The translations under genes were made by a program, and so were the position numbers. DNA of 64,000 bases from an uncultured Eggerthella sp. (GTDB lineage: Bacteria; Actinomycetota; Coriobacteriia; Coriobacteriales; Eggerthellaceae). The stretch is from positions 20,097 through 84,096 of the forward strand of contig URBX01000007.1 in assembly GCA_900546175.1 (NCBI GenBank). The letters are read 5' to 3'. The notes under the pieces are model-generated. The model made no database searches, was not told where the DNA came from, and saw only the letters and a list, made by a program, of their open reading frames with translations. Position 1 is the first letter of the stretch. Each line of letters starts with the position of its first letter. Shown here piece after piece: positions 44,614 through 52,514 of this stretch.

Positions 44614-44756
44614 GTGATTACGTGCTCAATGCTTTGCAAACTTCGCTTACTTCCATTTGTTTGATTGCCGCCCGCCGGATTCGTTTCACAAATCATAGTA
44701 ATTTACTAGGAAATAACGGTAAAAATGTTGACTAAAGGGGAGGGCAGGGCTACTGT

Positions 44757-44779
44757 ATTCCTAGTAAAAAACTAGGAAT
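44757..44779. promoter_or_regulatory. inverted repeat upstream of iscS, possible Rrf2-type operator
   Basis: ATTCCTAGT-AAAAA-ACTAGGAAT (44757-44779) is perfect, and a further ACTAGGAAA half lies at 44704-44712. Three copies of the half-site in 76 bp, about 100 bp before iscS, suggest a regulator site. An IscR/CymR-like (Rrf2) protein would be usual for this operon; that is inference. Confidence 0.42.
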
Positions 44780-44876
44780 TGACGGAACGCGATTGAGAAA
44801 AGAAACATTTTTAGGATTTGCGCTAACGCAGCACTTGCTATCCGAAGCGCAAGCATCCTGAGAGGTAGAGGAACCT

Positions 44877-46070
44877 ATGGACACTCAGAAACTGATTTAT
44901 CTTGATAATGCGGCAACAACCGCAGTTCTCCCTGAAGTAGTAGAGTCAATGCTTCCTTACTACGGAGAAATTTACTTCAACCCATCATCTTTCTATGCTC
45001 CTGCACACAAAAGTAAGCACGCAATTAATCAAGTACGCGAACAAATTGCGCAGACTATTGGTGCGCAAAAGAAGGAAATTTACTTTACTTCTTGTGGCAG
45101 TGAATCAGACAATTGGGCTCTTTTGGGGGTAGCGCGTGCTAATAAGAAGAAGGGTAACAAAATTATCGTGTCTTCCATTGAGCATCATGCCATTCTTGAA
45201 ACAGCGAAAGCGTTAAGTGAAGAAGGCTTTGAGGTTGATTATCTTCCGGTAAATGAAGAGGGTATTGTGGAGCCTGCTGCACTTGAGAAAGCTATTACTC
45301 CAGACACAATTTTGGTTTCGGTTATGGCTGCAAACAATGAAATTGGTACCATTCAGCCAATTGCTAAGTTAAGCAAAATCGCACACGAAAATGGTGCCTA
45401 TTTCCATACCGATGCAGTACAGGCTTACACTCATATTCCGCTAAATGTTGATGAGCAGGGAATTGATCTCCTGTCTGCCTCCGCTCATAAATTCCATGGT
45501 CCTAAAGGCGTAGGGTTTTTGTATGTTCGCAAAGGAGTAAAAATCCAGTCATATCTTCATGGTGGCGAACAGGAGAGCGGCAAGCGTGCAGGCACCGAGA
45601 ATGTTGCTGGAATTGTTGGTATGGGAAAAGCGGCAGAGCTTGCTTTTGCTTCTTTTGATGAGCGTGCAGAAAAAGAGAAGGAATTGCGCGATTATGCAAT
45701 TGCACGCCTTAAGGCCGAAATTCCTTACCTAAAGATTAATGGCAGCTTAGAACATCGTCTTCCTAACAACATTAATGTGTCGTTTAGGTTTATCGAGAGC
45801 GAATCAGTGCTTCTTAAGTTGGCGGCGAATGGTATTTGCGCTTCTTCTGGTTCGGCTTGCGCTTCGGCATCGTTAGACCCAAGCCACGTTTTGTTAGCAA
45901 TTGGTTTGTCTCATAGTTTGGCAAACGGCACTATTCGCCTGTCTTTGTCTGAGCAAATTTCAAAAGAGGAAATTGACTTCACCGTTGAAACCTTAAAAGA
46001 GACGGTAGCACTGCTTCGTAGCATGTCTCCGTTATGGGAAGACTTTAAGGCAAAACATCCTGAGAAATAA
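44877..46070 (+). CDS. iscS: cysteine desulfurase (NifS/IscS family)
   Basis: This 397-residue PLP enzyme passes the sulfur of cysteine to the scaffold protein encoded next. Visible are YLDNAATTAVLPEV at the start, SIEHHAILE near residue 102, FHTDAVQAYTHIP near 178, the PLP lysine in SASAHKFHGPKG (about Lys205) and the mobile active-site loop SSGSACASASLDPSHVL with Cys near 328. The loop is of the long class I type. AGAGGTAGAGGA precedes the ATG. iscU follows 25 bp on. Confidence 0.95.
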   Translation: MDTQKLIYLDNAATTAVLPEVVESMLPYYGEIYFNPSSFYAPAHKSKHAINQVREQIAQTIGAQKKEIYFTSCGSESDNWALLGVARANKKKGNKIIVSSIEHHAILETAKALSEEGFEVDYLPVNEEGIVEPAALEKAITPDTILVSVMAANNEIGTIQPIAKLSKIAHENGAYFHTDAVQAYTHIPLNVDEQGIDLLSASAHKFHGPKGVGFLYVRKGVKIQSYLHGGEQESGKRAGTENVAGIVGMGKAAELAFASFDERAEKEKELRDYAIARLKAEIPYLKINGSLEHRLPNNINVSFRFIESESVLLKLAANGICASSGSACASASLDPSHVLLAIGLSHSLANGTIRLSLSEQISKEEIDFTVETLKETVALLRSMSPLWEDFKAKHPEK

Positions 46071-46095
46071 GTAACAAATAAAGAAAGATACTACT

Positions 46096-46566
46096 ATGGA
46101 ATATTCAGATAAGGTAATTGATCATTTCATGAACCCTCGCAACGTGGGGGAAATAGAAAACGCATCGGGTGTTGGCACCGTAGGTAATGCAAAATGCGGT
46201 GACATTATGCGCATCTATTTAGACATTGACGACAACGAAATCCTTCAGGACGTAAAGTTTAAGACGTTTGGCTGTGGTGCGGCTATAGCTTCTTCTTCAA
46301 TGGCAACCGAACTTTTGAAGGGAAAGTCAGTATCTGAAGCAATGCAGCTAACCAACAAAGCAGTTCAGGAAGCTTTGGAAGGTTTACCGCCAGTAAAGGT
46401 GCACTGTTCACTTTTAGCAGAAGAAGCCGTACATGCTGCTCTTTGGGATTATTCTCAGAAAGAAGGAAAAGCCATTGAAGGCTTGAAGCCTCCCGTTGAG
46501 GACATTAACGACATTGATCCAGAAAACGAACTGGATGCAGTGGAATATGAGCCAGAGGCAGAGTAG
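46096..46566 (+). CDS. iscU: Fe-S cluster scaffold protein IscU/NifU-N
   Basis: The 156-residue protein has YSDKVIDHFMNPRNVGEI, GNAKCGDIMRIYL (first cluster Cys near 34), FKTFGCGAAIASSSMATELLKGKS (second) and PPVKVHCSLLAEEAVHAAL (third). The Asp next to the first cysteine fits the U-type scaffold. A 25-residue acidic tail (IDPENELDAVEYEPEAE) goes beyond the usual end; its DNA is the seed of a repeat array that fills the following gap. Confidence 0.95.
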   Translation: MEYSDKVIDHFMNPRNVGEIENASGVGTVGNAKCGDIMRIYLDIDDNEILQDVKFKTFGCGAAIASSSMATELLKGKSVSEAMQLTNKAVQEALEGLPPVKVHCSLLAEEAVHAALWDYSQKEGKAIEGLKPPVEDINDIDPENELDAVEYEPEAE

Positions 46567-46704
46567 GGCAAACCAGGGCAAAGTAGTTCGCACTTCTGCA
46601 GCTGAGTATGAACCAGAAGTAAAGTGGTACTAACGGCTGCAGCTTGGTATGAACCAGACGTAAAGTGAACGGCTGTAGCTGAGTATGAATCAGGCGCAGT
46701 GGAG
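46537..46704. repeat. degenerate copies of the iscU gene end
   Basis: The gene end GCAGTGGAATATGAGCCAGA (46537-46556, continuing to the stop at 46566) recurs as GCAGCTGAGTATGAACCAGA (46598-46617), GCAGCTTGGTATGAACCAGA (46639-46658) and GTAGCTGAGTATGAATCAGG (46675-46694). The spacing shrinks from 61 to 41 to 36 bp. The last copy stops 9 bp before the end of the convergent DUF3783 gene. Confidence 0.85.
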
Positions 46705-46712
46705 TACGCGTA

Positions 46713-47168
46713 CTAGTTCTCTTCAGCAGAATCGGGATTGCTGATAGGTTCGCTTTCTTGTGTGAGTTGGGCGTGCTCTTGAGCAATTTGGATCATAAGC
46801 TCGTTCAAAGGCCATGTTTTGTTGAATTTGGTGATAACAGCTTTGTGGTCTACCCAGCAATCACGTTCGCGAGATAAGGCAAGAAACGCTTGAATGCTTT
46901 TGGAAGGAACATTATTGAATAGAATGAATTCTTCCAAGCAAGCATTTTCTTCGAAAGGCTTAAAAGAAGGACGGAATCCAATAAGACCCGCAACGCTTCC
47001 TACTGCATCGCCAAGCTGGTTTTCTTTAATAGTTCGTACCGGAATATTCATTTCTTTAAAAAGCGCGCGAAGGGTTGCACCTTTTTGAGTGGTTTCATCA
47101 AGGCCCCATAAGCAAACAGAATAGCTTGGGCGATTTACCTTCTTTTTTGTCTTTTTCTTAGTAGCCAT
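46713..47168 (-). CDS. DUF3783 domain protein
   Basis: The 151-residue protein has a Lys-rich start (MATKKKTKKKVNRPSYSVCL) and a body with LRALFKEMNIPVRTI, FEENACLEEFILFNNVPS and VDHKAVITKFNKTWPLNELM, a pattern that matches DUF3783. The function is unknown. The ATG at 47168 with GGAAGGAAACT before it was preferred to a start 12 codons upstream, which would lie in the terminator of the preceding gene. Confidence 0.75.
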   Translation of the reverse strand: MATKKKTKKKVNRPSYSVCLWGLDETTQKGATLRALFKEMNIPVRTIKENQLGDAVGSVAGLIGFRPSFKPFEENACLEEFILFNNVPSKSIQAFLALSRERDCWVDHKAVITKFNKTWPLNELMIQIAQEHAQLTQESEPISNPDSAEEN

Positions 47169-47179
47169 AGTTTCCTTCC

Positions 47180-47215
47180 AAAAAAAACCCGCCAGCTCAA
47201 ACAAGAACTGGCGGG
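47180..47215 (-). terminator. intrinsic terminator after the rubrerythrin fusion gene
   Basis: Minus strand CCCGCCAG/CTGGCGGG (arms 47208-47215 and 47188-47195, 12-nt loop) is followed by seven T. It lies directly before the start of the DUF3783 gene. Confidence 0.9.
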
Positions 47216-47311
47216 TAAAGTAAACTTGTTACGCATTATATGAACAAGCAGGTATAAGCTCAAAGTGCTTATGTTTGTTTGTTGCCAAGTAGCTTGTTAA
47301 CAAGACTAATC

Positions 47312-48469
47312 TTAGCCGAAATAGCGCTCCAAGAGGCCCTTAAGTGCCTTGCCGTGACGAGCTTCGTCGCGAGCCATCTCATGAACAGTGTCATGGATTG
47401 CGTCCAAGCCATTCTTCTTAGCGCAAGATGCAAGATCAAACTTACCCTTAGTTGCGCCAAATTCGCAATCAACACGCCATGCCAAGTTATCCTTGGTGGT
47501 TGCTTTCATGTTAGGCTCAAGGTCTTCACCGAGAAGCTCTGCAAACTTAGCTGCATGCTCTGCCTCTTCGTAAGCTGCCTTCTCCCAGTACAAGCCAACC
47601 TCTGGATAGCCCTCACGATGTGCAATGCGAGCCATGCAAAGATACATACCAACCTCAGAGCATTCGCCTTCGAAGTTTGCCTTCAACTGCTCGAAGATGT
47701 ACTGCTTGTCTTCCTCAGAAATTGCGTCGTTGTTCTTTACGGTCTTGCCGTATACGCCGTACTCATGCTCTGCAGCAAGCTCCATTTCACCTTCAATTTT
47801 TTCGAACATGCTTGCAGGCTGCTTGCACATTGGGCACTGCTCTGGAGGCTGTTCTCCTTCATAAACATAACCGCATACTTTGCATACCCATTTAGTCATA
47901 GTCTTTCCTCCTTGATCTGACGAATTGCTTGATTCGTTCTGGGTTTTATCTTTGGGTTCTGCCAACGTGCTGGCAGTACTTGCCTTCGCAGCAATGGTTT
48001 TCACATTGTTACGATAATAGCCATAAGTAATGCTTTCCTCATTGGAAAGAGCTTGCGCTTCAACTACTTTTGCCGTGAATTGAATATGGCTTCCCAAATC
48101 AGCTTCATCAATTACTTCACAGCTGAAAAATGCGTTTGCTTTGGTGTAATAAACCAAGCCATTTTCGCTATACGCTAAGTCAGAAGCATCAACGAGTTTA
48201 TTAACTTCTCGGCCGCTTTGCATGCCATAGCGTTGGAAAACGTCATAAGGGGTGCTCATGGTGAGCACAGAGAGATTGAAAACTCTACTCTCTCTAATTA
48301 GTTCAGGTGTGTAGTTTGAGGCCATGCAGGAAATGGTGATATGCTTCGGATCTGCTGCCGATTGCATAGCAGCATCAATAATGCATGCATTAACCTTGTC
48401 TCCCGATTTTGTTGAGAGAAGGTAAAGCCCATAACTCATTTTATGAAATGCTTTACTATCAATTGCCAC
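47312..48469 (-). CDS. flavin reductase-rubredoxin-rubrerythrin fusion protein
   Basis: The 385-residue protein has three parts. Residues 1-160 are an FMN-binding flavin reductase domain (YGLYLLSTKSGDKVNACIIDAAMQ). A Ser/Lys linker leads to a rubredoxin (about 192-230: WVCKVCGYVYEGEQPPEQCPMCK with two Cys pairs). Residues 245-385 are a rubrerythrin-like di-iron domain (FEGECSEVGMYLCMARIAHREG, YEEAEHAAKFAELLG, EMARDEARHGKALKG with ExxH ligands). The first two parts together resemble high-molecular-weight rubredoxin of anaerobes. One chain could thus carry electrons from NAD(P)H through FMN and rubredoxin to a peroxide-reducing di-iron site. The Fur-type gene upstream may control it. Confidence 0.88.
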   Translation of the reverse strand: MAIDSKAFHKMSYGLYLLSTKSGDKVNACIIDAAMQSAADPKHITISCMASNYTPELIRESRVFNLSVLTMSTPYDVFQRYGMQSGREVNKLVDASDLAYSENGLVYYTKANAFFSCEVIDEADLGSHIQFTAKVVEAQALSNEESITYGYYRNNVKTIAAKASTASTLAEPKDKTQNESSNSSDQGGKTMTKWVCKVCGYVYEGEQPPEQCPMCKQPASMFEKIEGEMELAAEHEYGVYGKTVKNNDAISEEDKQYIFEQLKANFEGECSEVGMYLCMARIAHREGYPEVGLYWEKAAYEEAEHAAKFAELLGEDLEPNMKATTKDNLAWRVDCEFGATKGKFDLASCAKKNGLDAIHDTVHEMARDEARHGKALKGLLERYFG

Positions 48470-48498
48470 CGTGGTCCCCTTTCTATTTGTTAATAGCT

Positions 48499-48891
48499 TT
48501 AAAGCTTTTCTTCTGCGTTTTTACATTTCGGACAAAGCCCCTCAAAATGAATCATGAATGAATCAATGGTATAGTCAGAGTTGTTTCGTGCTTGATCAAG
48601 AATAGTTGGAGGAAGCTCTACCGACACATCAGTTATGGCGCCGCATTCTTTGCAGTGGATGTGATAGTGAGTCTCTACAACGTAATCGAATCGATCAGCT
48701 CCCGATGGAGAAAAAACCTTACGGGCTTTGCCGTTTTCAACCAGTTTGTTGAGCGTACGATATACCGTAGCAATTCCAATTGAAGGGTGATCTTTGGAGA
48801 CAGAGAGAAAAACTTCTTCAGCAGTAGGATGGTTATCAAGCTCGTGAAGAGCCTGTTCAATAAGTGCTTGTTGAACGGTGTTGCGAGCCAT
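48499..48891 (-). CDS. perR: Fur-family regulator, PerR-like
   Basis: The 130-residue metal-dependent repressor has HPTAEEVFLSVSKDHPSIGIATVYRTLNKLVENGKARKV as its DNA-binding domain, ETHYHIHCKECGAITDV with His ligands and the first zinc Cys pair, and LCPKCKN with the second. The residues DRFDYVVETHYHIHC fit PerR better than Fur. It is followed on the same strand by the rubrerythrin fusion, a peroxide-defence gene. The PerR assignment is by context and motif only. Confidence 0.8.
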   Translation of the reverse strand: MARNTVQQALIEQALHELDNHPTAEEVFLSVSKDHPSIGIATVYRTLNKLVENGKARKVFSPSGADRFDYVVETHYHIHCKECGAITDVSVELPPTILDQARNNSDYTIDSFMIHFEGLCPKCKNAEEKL

Positions 48892-48933
48892 GCTAACCTC
48901 CTTCGCTAGTTTTGATATTATATATTAAATGAG

Positions 48934-48950
48934 ATTAATTATCAATTAAT
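48934..48950. promoter_or_regulatory. AT-rich palindrome, possible Fur/PerR box
   Basis: ATTAATT-ATC-AATTAAT stands in the divergent gap between the perR-type gene and tatD. Fur-family boxes have similar AT-rich symmetry, so self-regulation is plausible. Confidence 0.4.
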
Positions 48951-48994
48951 TACGTACATTTGAACTAAGAAAAAGTTTAATTCTTAGGTGGTTC

Positions 48995-49951
48995 ATGGTG
49001 AAAGAAAGTACTTGTGAGAGAAAGCACCTATTTGTGATGAAAGAAAGCGCGTATACATACTCCGGCCAACTTTTTGATATGCATTGCCATCCGGGTTTTT
49101 CTTCGTGTGCGTATGAGTTGCTCAGCCAAGCCGCTGATTTAGGAATTAGCGGTTTTGGAAATGTGGTGACCCCGCAAGAATACGAATCGATAATCAATCA
49201 AGCAGAAAAACTTCCTTACGGATTTGTGCTGGGAGCAGGGCTTCATCCGTGGTGGGTGGAAAACACGGGTGCTTTTGAAGAAACACTCCAGCGTGCTTGC
49301 ACGAACGCTGAATTGTCCCCTTTTATTGGGGAAGTGGGGCTTGATGGAAGCGAACGCTTTGCGGCGGCGTTTTCGGCTCAAAAGGAAGCTTTTCTTGCTT
49401 TATTAAAGATAATTGCAAAAAAAGAATGGGCGGTGCTTTCAATCCATAGTTCGAAAGCGGCAAGCGAAGTGCTTGATCTGCTGGAGAAAAGTGGAGTTTT
49501 TGCAGAAAGAGCCACTACCTGGGAAGCTGAAACAGTAGCTTTTGCGCAAGATATTTCAGGCGGTATCTCTGCCTACGAAACTAAAGGAGAAACCCCTGCC
49601 CACAAAATTGCAGAAAAGAGCTCTGCGCAAGAAATTGTAGTAATTTTTCACTGGTTTAATGGAAGCGGAGAAGAACTTAAAAGAGCGTTGGATGCGGGGT
49701 GTTATTTCTCGGTTAACAAGAGAATGCTAAACACAAAACGAGGAAGAGCGTACGCAATACAAATTCCTGAAGAGAGGCTTCTATTAGAATCCGATTTACC
49801 TTCGAGCGAAGATCAAGCTTTTAGCGCCTTTGAATGGCGCAGAGTATTGGAAGAAACACTGGAAGAATTAGCCTTGTTGCGGAAAACCGATGTTCTTACG
49901 TTGGGAAATATTCTTGAGCAAACAAGCAAAAAAATCTTAAGGATACAGTAG
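48995..49951 (+). CDS. TatD-family metal-dependent hydrolase
   Basis: This 318-residue TIM-barrel protein has FDMHCHPGFS (metal HxH near residue 28), LGAGLHPWWV near 78, FIGEVGLDG with the bridging Glu near 108, LSIHSSKA near 148, IFHWFNGS near 210 and LLESDLPS with the last Asp near 265. TatD proteins are 3'-5' DNases or related hydrolases. An extra 40-residue segment precedes the FHWF strand. The start is not certain: ATG 48995 follows AGGTGG, and another in-frame ATG lies at 49037. Confidence 0.85.
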   Translation: MVKESTCERKHLFVMKESAYTYSGQLFDMHCHPGFSSCAYELLSQAADLGISGFGNVVTPQEYESIINQAEKLPYGFVLGAGLHPWWVENTGAFEETLQRACTNAELSPFIGEVGLDGSERFAAAFSAQKEAFLALLKIIAKKEWAVLSIHSSKAASEVLDLLEKSGVFAERATTWEAETVAFAQDISGGISAYETKGETPAHKIAEKSSAQEIVVIFHWFNGSGEELKRALDAGCYFSVNKRMLNTKRGRAYAIQIPEERLLLESDLPSSEDQAFSAFEWRRVLEETLEELALLRKTDVLTLGNILEQTSKKILRIQ

Positions 49952-50043
49952 CTATTTCATTAAGGGTAAAGCAGTTAGTTCATCAAGAATGAAGAGACTG
50001 TTTCATTATGGGTAAAGAAACTAGTTTGTTAAGGGTTAAGCAG
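49937..50043. repeat. degenerate copies of the tatD gene end
   Basis: The gene end TTAAGGATACAGTAG (49937-49951, stop included) recurs as TTAAGGGTAAAGCAGTTAG (49960-49978), TTATGGGTAAAGAAACTAG (50006-50024) and TTAAGGGTTAAGCAG (50029-50043), with a more degraded copy near 49983. The unit is 23-26 bp. The array fills the 98-bp gap to the convergent gene. Confidence 0.85.
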
Positions 50044-50049
50044 CTCGAT

Positions 50050-50355
50050 TTAAAGAGTGAACGCACGTATTCCTTTTACGGTAATGTCCTTTGCACCAAA
50101 GAAGCTTTTAAGGCCAAAAGTGATTTCTTCGTCCACATCAAGACCTCTGCAGACAAGAACTTCTCCCATTTCGCTCTGCAGAACGCGGCAACCTGATTTC
50201 TTAAGCTGTTCTACAGTTTTTTCTTTAGGGAAGTATAGATGTAACTCAGACAAATCTGCACAGCAACCAACAGCGTCTACTCTATCAATAGCAATAGCCG
50301 AGTAGCCCTTCTTTTTCATGTAATCAATGAGGTTCTGTTCATACGTAATCTTCAT
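50050..50355 (-). CDS. small CC-motif (CC/Se-type) protein
   Basis: The 101-residue protein has MKITYEQNLIDYMKKKGYSAIAID, then DAVGCCADLSELHLYF with an adjacent cysteine pair near residue 31, and MGEVLVCRGLDVDEEITFGLKSFFG. It resembles the small family in which one residue of the CC pair is selenocysteine in some bacteria, distantly like IscA/HesB proteins. Here both are cysteines (TGT/TGC codons, no in-frame TGA). The function is not known; metal or sulfur handling fits the neighbourhood. Confidence 0.65.
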   Translation of the reverse strand: MKITYEQNLIDYMKKKGYSAIAIDRVDAVGCCADLSELHLYFPKEKTVEQLKKSGCRVLQSEMGEVLVCRGLDVDEEITFGLKSFFGAKDITVKGIRAFTL

Positions 50356-50404
50356 ATGATGATGATAACACGAGACAGTGCTAATGCGGACCTATAATGA
50401 TTTG

Positions 50405-50426
50405 ACCTATATTAGGTAAATACCTA
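50405..50426. promoter_or_regulatory. overlapping palindromes upstream of the solute-binding protein gene
   Basis: ACCTA-TAT-TAGGT (50405-50417) overlaps TAGGTA-AA-TACCTA (50413-50426); another ACCTAT is at 50390. The half-site ACCTA thus occurs three to four times in 37 bp, overlapping TTGACC. This is a probable operator, about 130 bp before the start. Confidence 0.45.
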
Positions 50427-50555
50427 TTTTTCTGCTAGACTCCTCTCGTATATAGATAATTGAAAACCTGTGTACTTACGGGACAAAAATCAGGTCTTTT
50501 TGCGTTTTTCGGCCAACCGAAAAACGCTAACTGTGGACGGGAAGGGGTCACAGTT

Positions 50556-52403
50556 ATGAAACTGAAGAAACTAGTATGTTTACTACTCTCTTTTGTATTG
50601 GCTGCATCAATGTTAGTGGGCTGCTCAGCTCAGCAATCATCTCAAAATGGTAAAAAAGAAAAAGTCACCATTGCCCTTTGGGGTAACGCACTGCTGCAAA
50701 CGTATGCACCATATCTTGTTGAGAAATTCCCTGATGTTGAATTTGAGTTTGAACTGGCTGTTAATTCAACTGATTATTATCGTTACTTAAACGAACGAGA
50801 TAGTCTTCCTGACATCATGACCGTACGTCGTTTCTCTTTGGGAGACGTTACGGGACTTAAGGATTCTTTGTATGATTTAAGTGACACTGATTTAGCTTCC
50901 ACCTTCTACGGAACTTACCTAGATAGCTATACCTACAATGATGGCACTATAAACTGGCTTCCTGCTTGCGCTGAAGTTGATAGCATTATCATCAACAAAA
51001 CATTGTTCGAAGAAAATAATATTCCAGTTCCTACCGATTACAATTCTTTCGTATATGCTTGCCAAGCTTTCGAAAAGAAAGGTATTAAAGGATACCTCTC
51101 CGACTTTGCTTCTGACTATACTTGCATGGAAACCCTGCAGGGCTTTTCCATTGCCGAACTTTCTTCCATGGAAGGACGTCAGTGGCGTCAGGCTTACGAA
51201 AGTGGCGCAACTAACCAGCTTGATGAAAACGTATGGATTCCAGTATTCGAAAAGTTCTTTGATGTAAAAGAAAAAGCAAACTTGGGTCCAGAAACAACTG
51301 AAATGCAAAATCCTGATCCAAAGAAGTTGTATCAGGAAGGCAAGTTGGCTATGTATCGCGGTACGGGAGTAGACGTAGAGACTTATTCTGGCCGTGAAGG
51401 CGATGTTTCAGAATTGCTCCCTTACTTTGCTGATGATGCTGAGAATTCCTGGTATCTTACCTATCCAAACTTCCAAGTTGCTGCAAGCAACAAGGGAATG
51501 GATGATCCAGAGCACGAAAAGCTCATCCTTGAAATCATGGACGCAATGCTTAATCAAGAAGGTTTGAATTGTATTGCAACAGGCAAGAATATGATTCCTT
51601 ACAATAAGGATGTTGAGTTAGAGCTTCTGCCAGCACTTGAAAACATCAAGCCTTATGTGGCTGAAAACAAGCTCTATATTCGCTTAGCTTCTAATGATAT
51701 GTTCAGTATTTCTCAAACTGTTGTGCAGGATATCTTGAATGGCAAGATTACTACTCCACAGCAGGCTTATGATTCCTTCAATGCGCTGCTTGAAGCAACA
51801 AAAGAGGAAGAACCTGTTGCTGCTCATATTGATACTGCTATTTCTAATGATTTCACTCCAGAACACGGAAATCAGGCGGCATCAGCATTGTTTAACACTA
51901 TCCTTGCTGAATCTGATGCAGACTTCGTGTTTGGTCAGGCATGTTATGCCGCAGGTTCTATTTCAGCTGGTGATTACACTGCAACCGAAGTTGATTATTT
52001 AATGCCTCGCGATGGTGGCAACCAGGTTTATTTGAACATTACTGGTGAAACCTTGTTCAATTTGGTAAAGGAAACGTTGACCATTAAAGACACTCGTGGA
52101 TCTGTTTGCAACGATAGTACTTTGTATGCATCTGCTGGTTTCGAGATGGATATTACTAAGAAGGATGGCGAATACGTTCTTAATGCCATTACCGTAAATG
52201 GTCAGCCTCTTGATATGGGCAAGACATATAAAGTCCTTCTTTGCTGCGATCAGGACTGGTACTTACCTGCAGTTGAGAAGTTGGTTGATGTTGGGGAATA
52301 CACCATTGATGCAAAGAGCAAGTGTAAGGACTTTGTAAAGAATCGCTTAATTGAGAAGGGTGGTCAGCTGGAAGCTCCTACGGATTATCTGAAGCTGAGC
52401 TAA
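50556..52403 (+). CDS. lipoprotein: extracellular solute-binding protein with 5'-nucleotidase-like C-terminus
   Basis: The 615-residue protein has a lipoprotein signal with lipobox LVGC (Cys23). Residues 35-430 are a family 1 solute-binding fold (KVTIALWGNALL, LPDIMTVRRFSLGDV, INWLPACAEVDSIIINKTLFEENNIPVPTD). Residues 440-610 look like the substrate-binding domain of 5'-nucleotidases (ISAGDYTATEVDYLMPRDGGNQVYLNITGETLFNLVKETL, TLYASAGFEMDI, YKVLLCCDQ). No transporter genes follow; instead a hybrid kinase starts 111 bp on, so this protein may bind a ligand and pass a signal. The start at 50556 has GAAGGGG; the frame runs 32 codons further up. Confidence 0.78.
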   Translation: MKLKKLVCLLLSFVLAASMLVGCSAQQSSQNGKKEKVTIALWGNALLQTYAPYLVEKFPDVEFEFELAVNSTDYYRYLNERDSLPDIMTVRRFSLGDVTGLKDSLYDLSDTDLASTFYGTYLDSYTYNDGTINWLPACAEVDSIIINKTLFEENNIPVPTDYNSFVYACQAFEKKGIKGYLSDFASDYTCMETLQGFSIAELSSMEGRQWRQAYESGATNQLDENVWIPVFEKFFDVKEKANLGPETTEMQNPDPKKLYQEGKLAMYRGTGVDVETYSGREGDVSELLPYFADDAENSWYLTYPNFQVAASNKGMDDPEHEKLILEIMDAMLNQEGLNCIATGKNMIPYNKDVELELLPALENIKPYVAENKLYIRLASNDMFSISQTVVQDILNGKITTPQQAYDSFNALLEATKEEEPVAAHIDTAISNDFTPEHGNQAASALFNTILAESDADFVFGQACYAAGSISAGDYTATEVDYLMPRDGGNQVYLNITGETLFNLVKETLTIKDTRGSVCNDSTLYASAGFEMDITKKDGEYVLNAITVNGQPLDMGKTYKVLLCCDQDWYLPAVEKLVDVGEYTIDAKSKCKDFVKNRLIEKGGQLEAPTDYLKLS

Positions 52404-52436
52404 CTAGTGAGCAGTTTGTTAGCGAATGCTATTTAG

Positions 52437-52460
52437 CTAACTAACTAACTAACTAACTAA
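52437..52460 (+). repeat. (CTAA)6 microsatellite between the solute-binding protein and kinase genes
   Basis: Six perfect CTAA units are followed by CAAACAAACCAACTAACAAA. The preceding gene ends GAGCTAACTAG, so the repeat may have grown from that end. Four-base repeats can slip; here this would alter the leader of the kinase gene, not its frame. Confidence 0.85.
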
Positions 52461-52514
52461 CAAACAAACCAACTAACAAAGCCTCGTACCCAATCAGACG
52501 CCGAAGGATAAGAA

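Noticed and set aside
44487..44735. 82-codon frame starting inside the second palindrome
   Set aside because: It would begin within an operator-like site without a ribosome site and has no family features; the shorter frame at 44518 has a better start.
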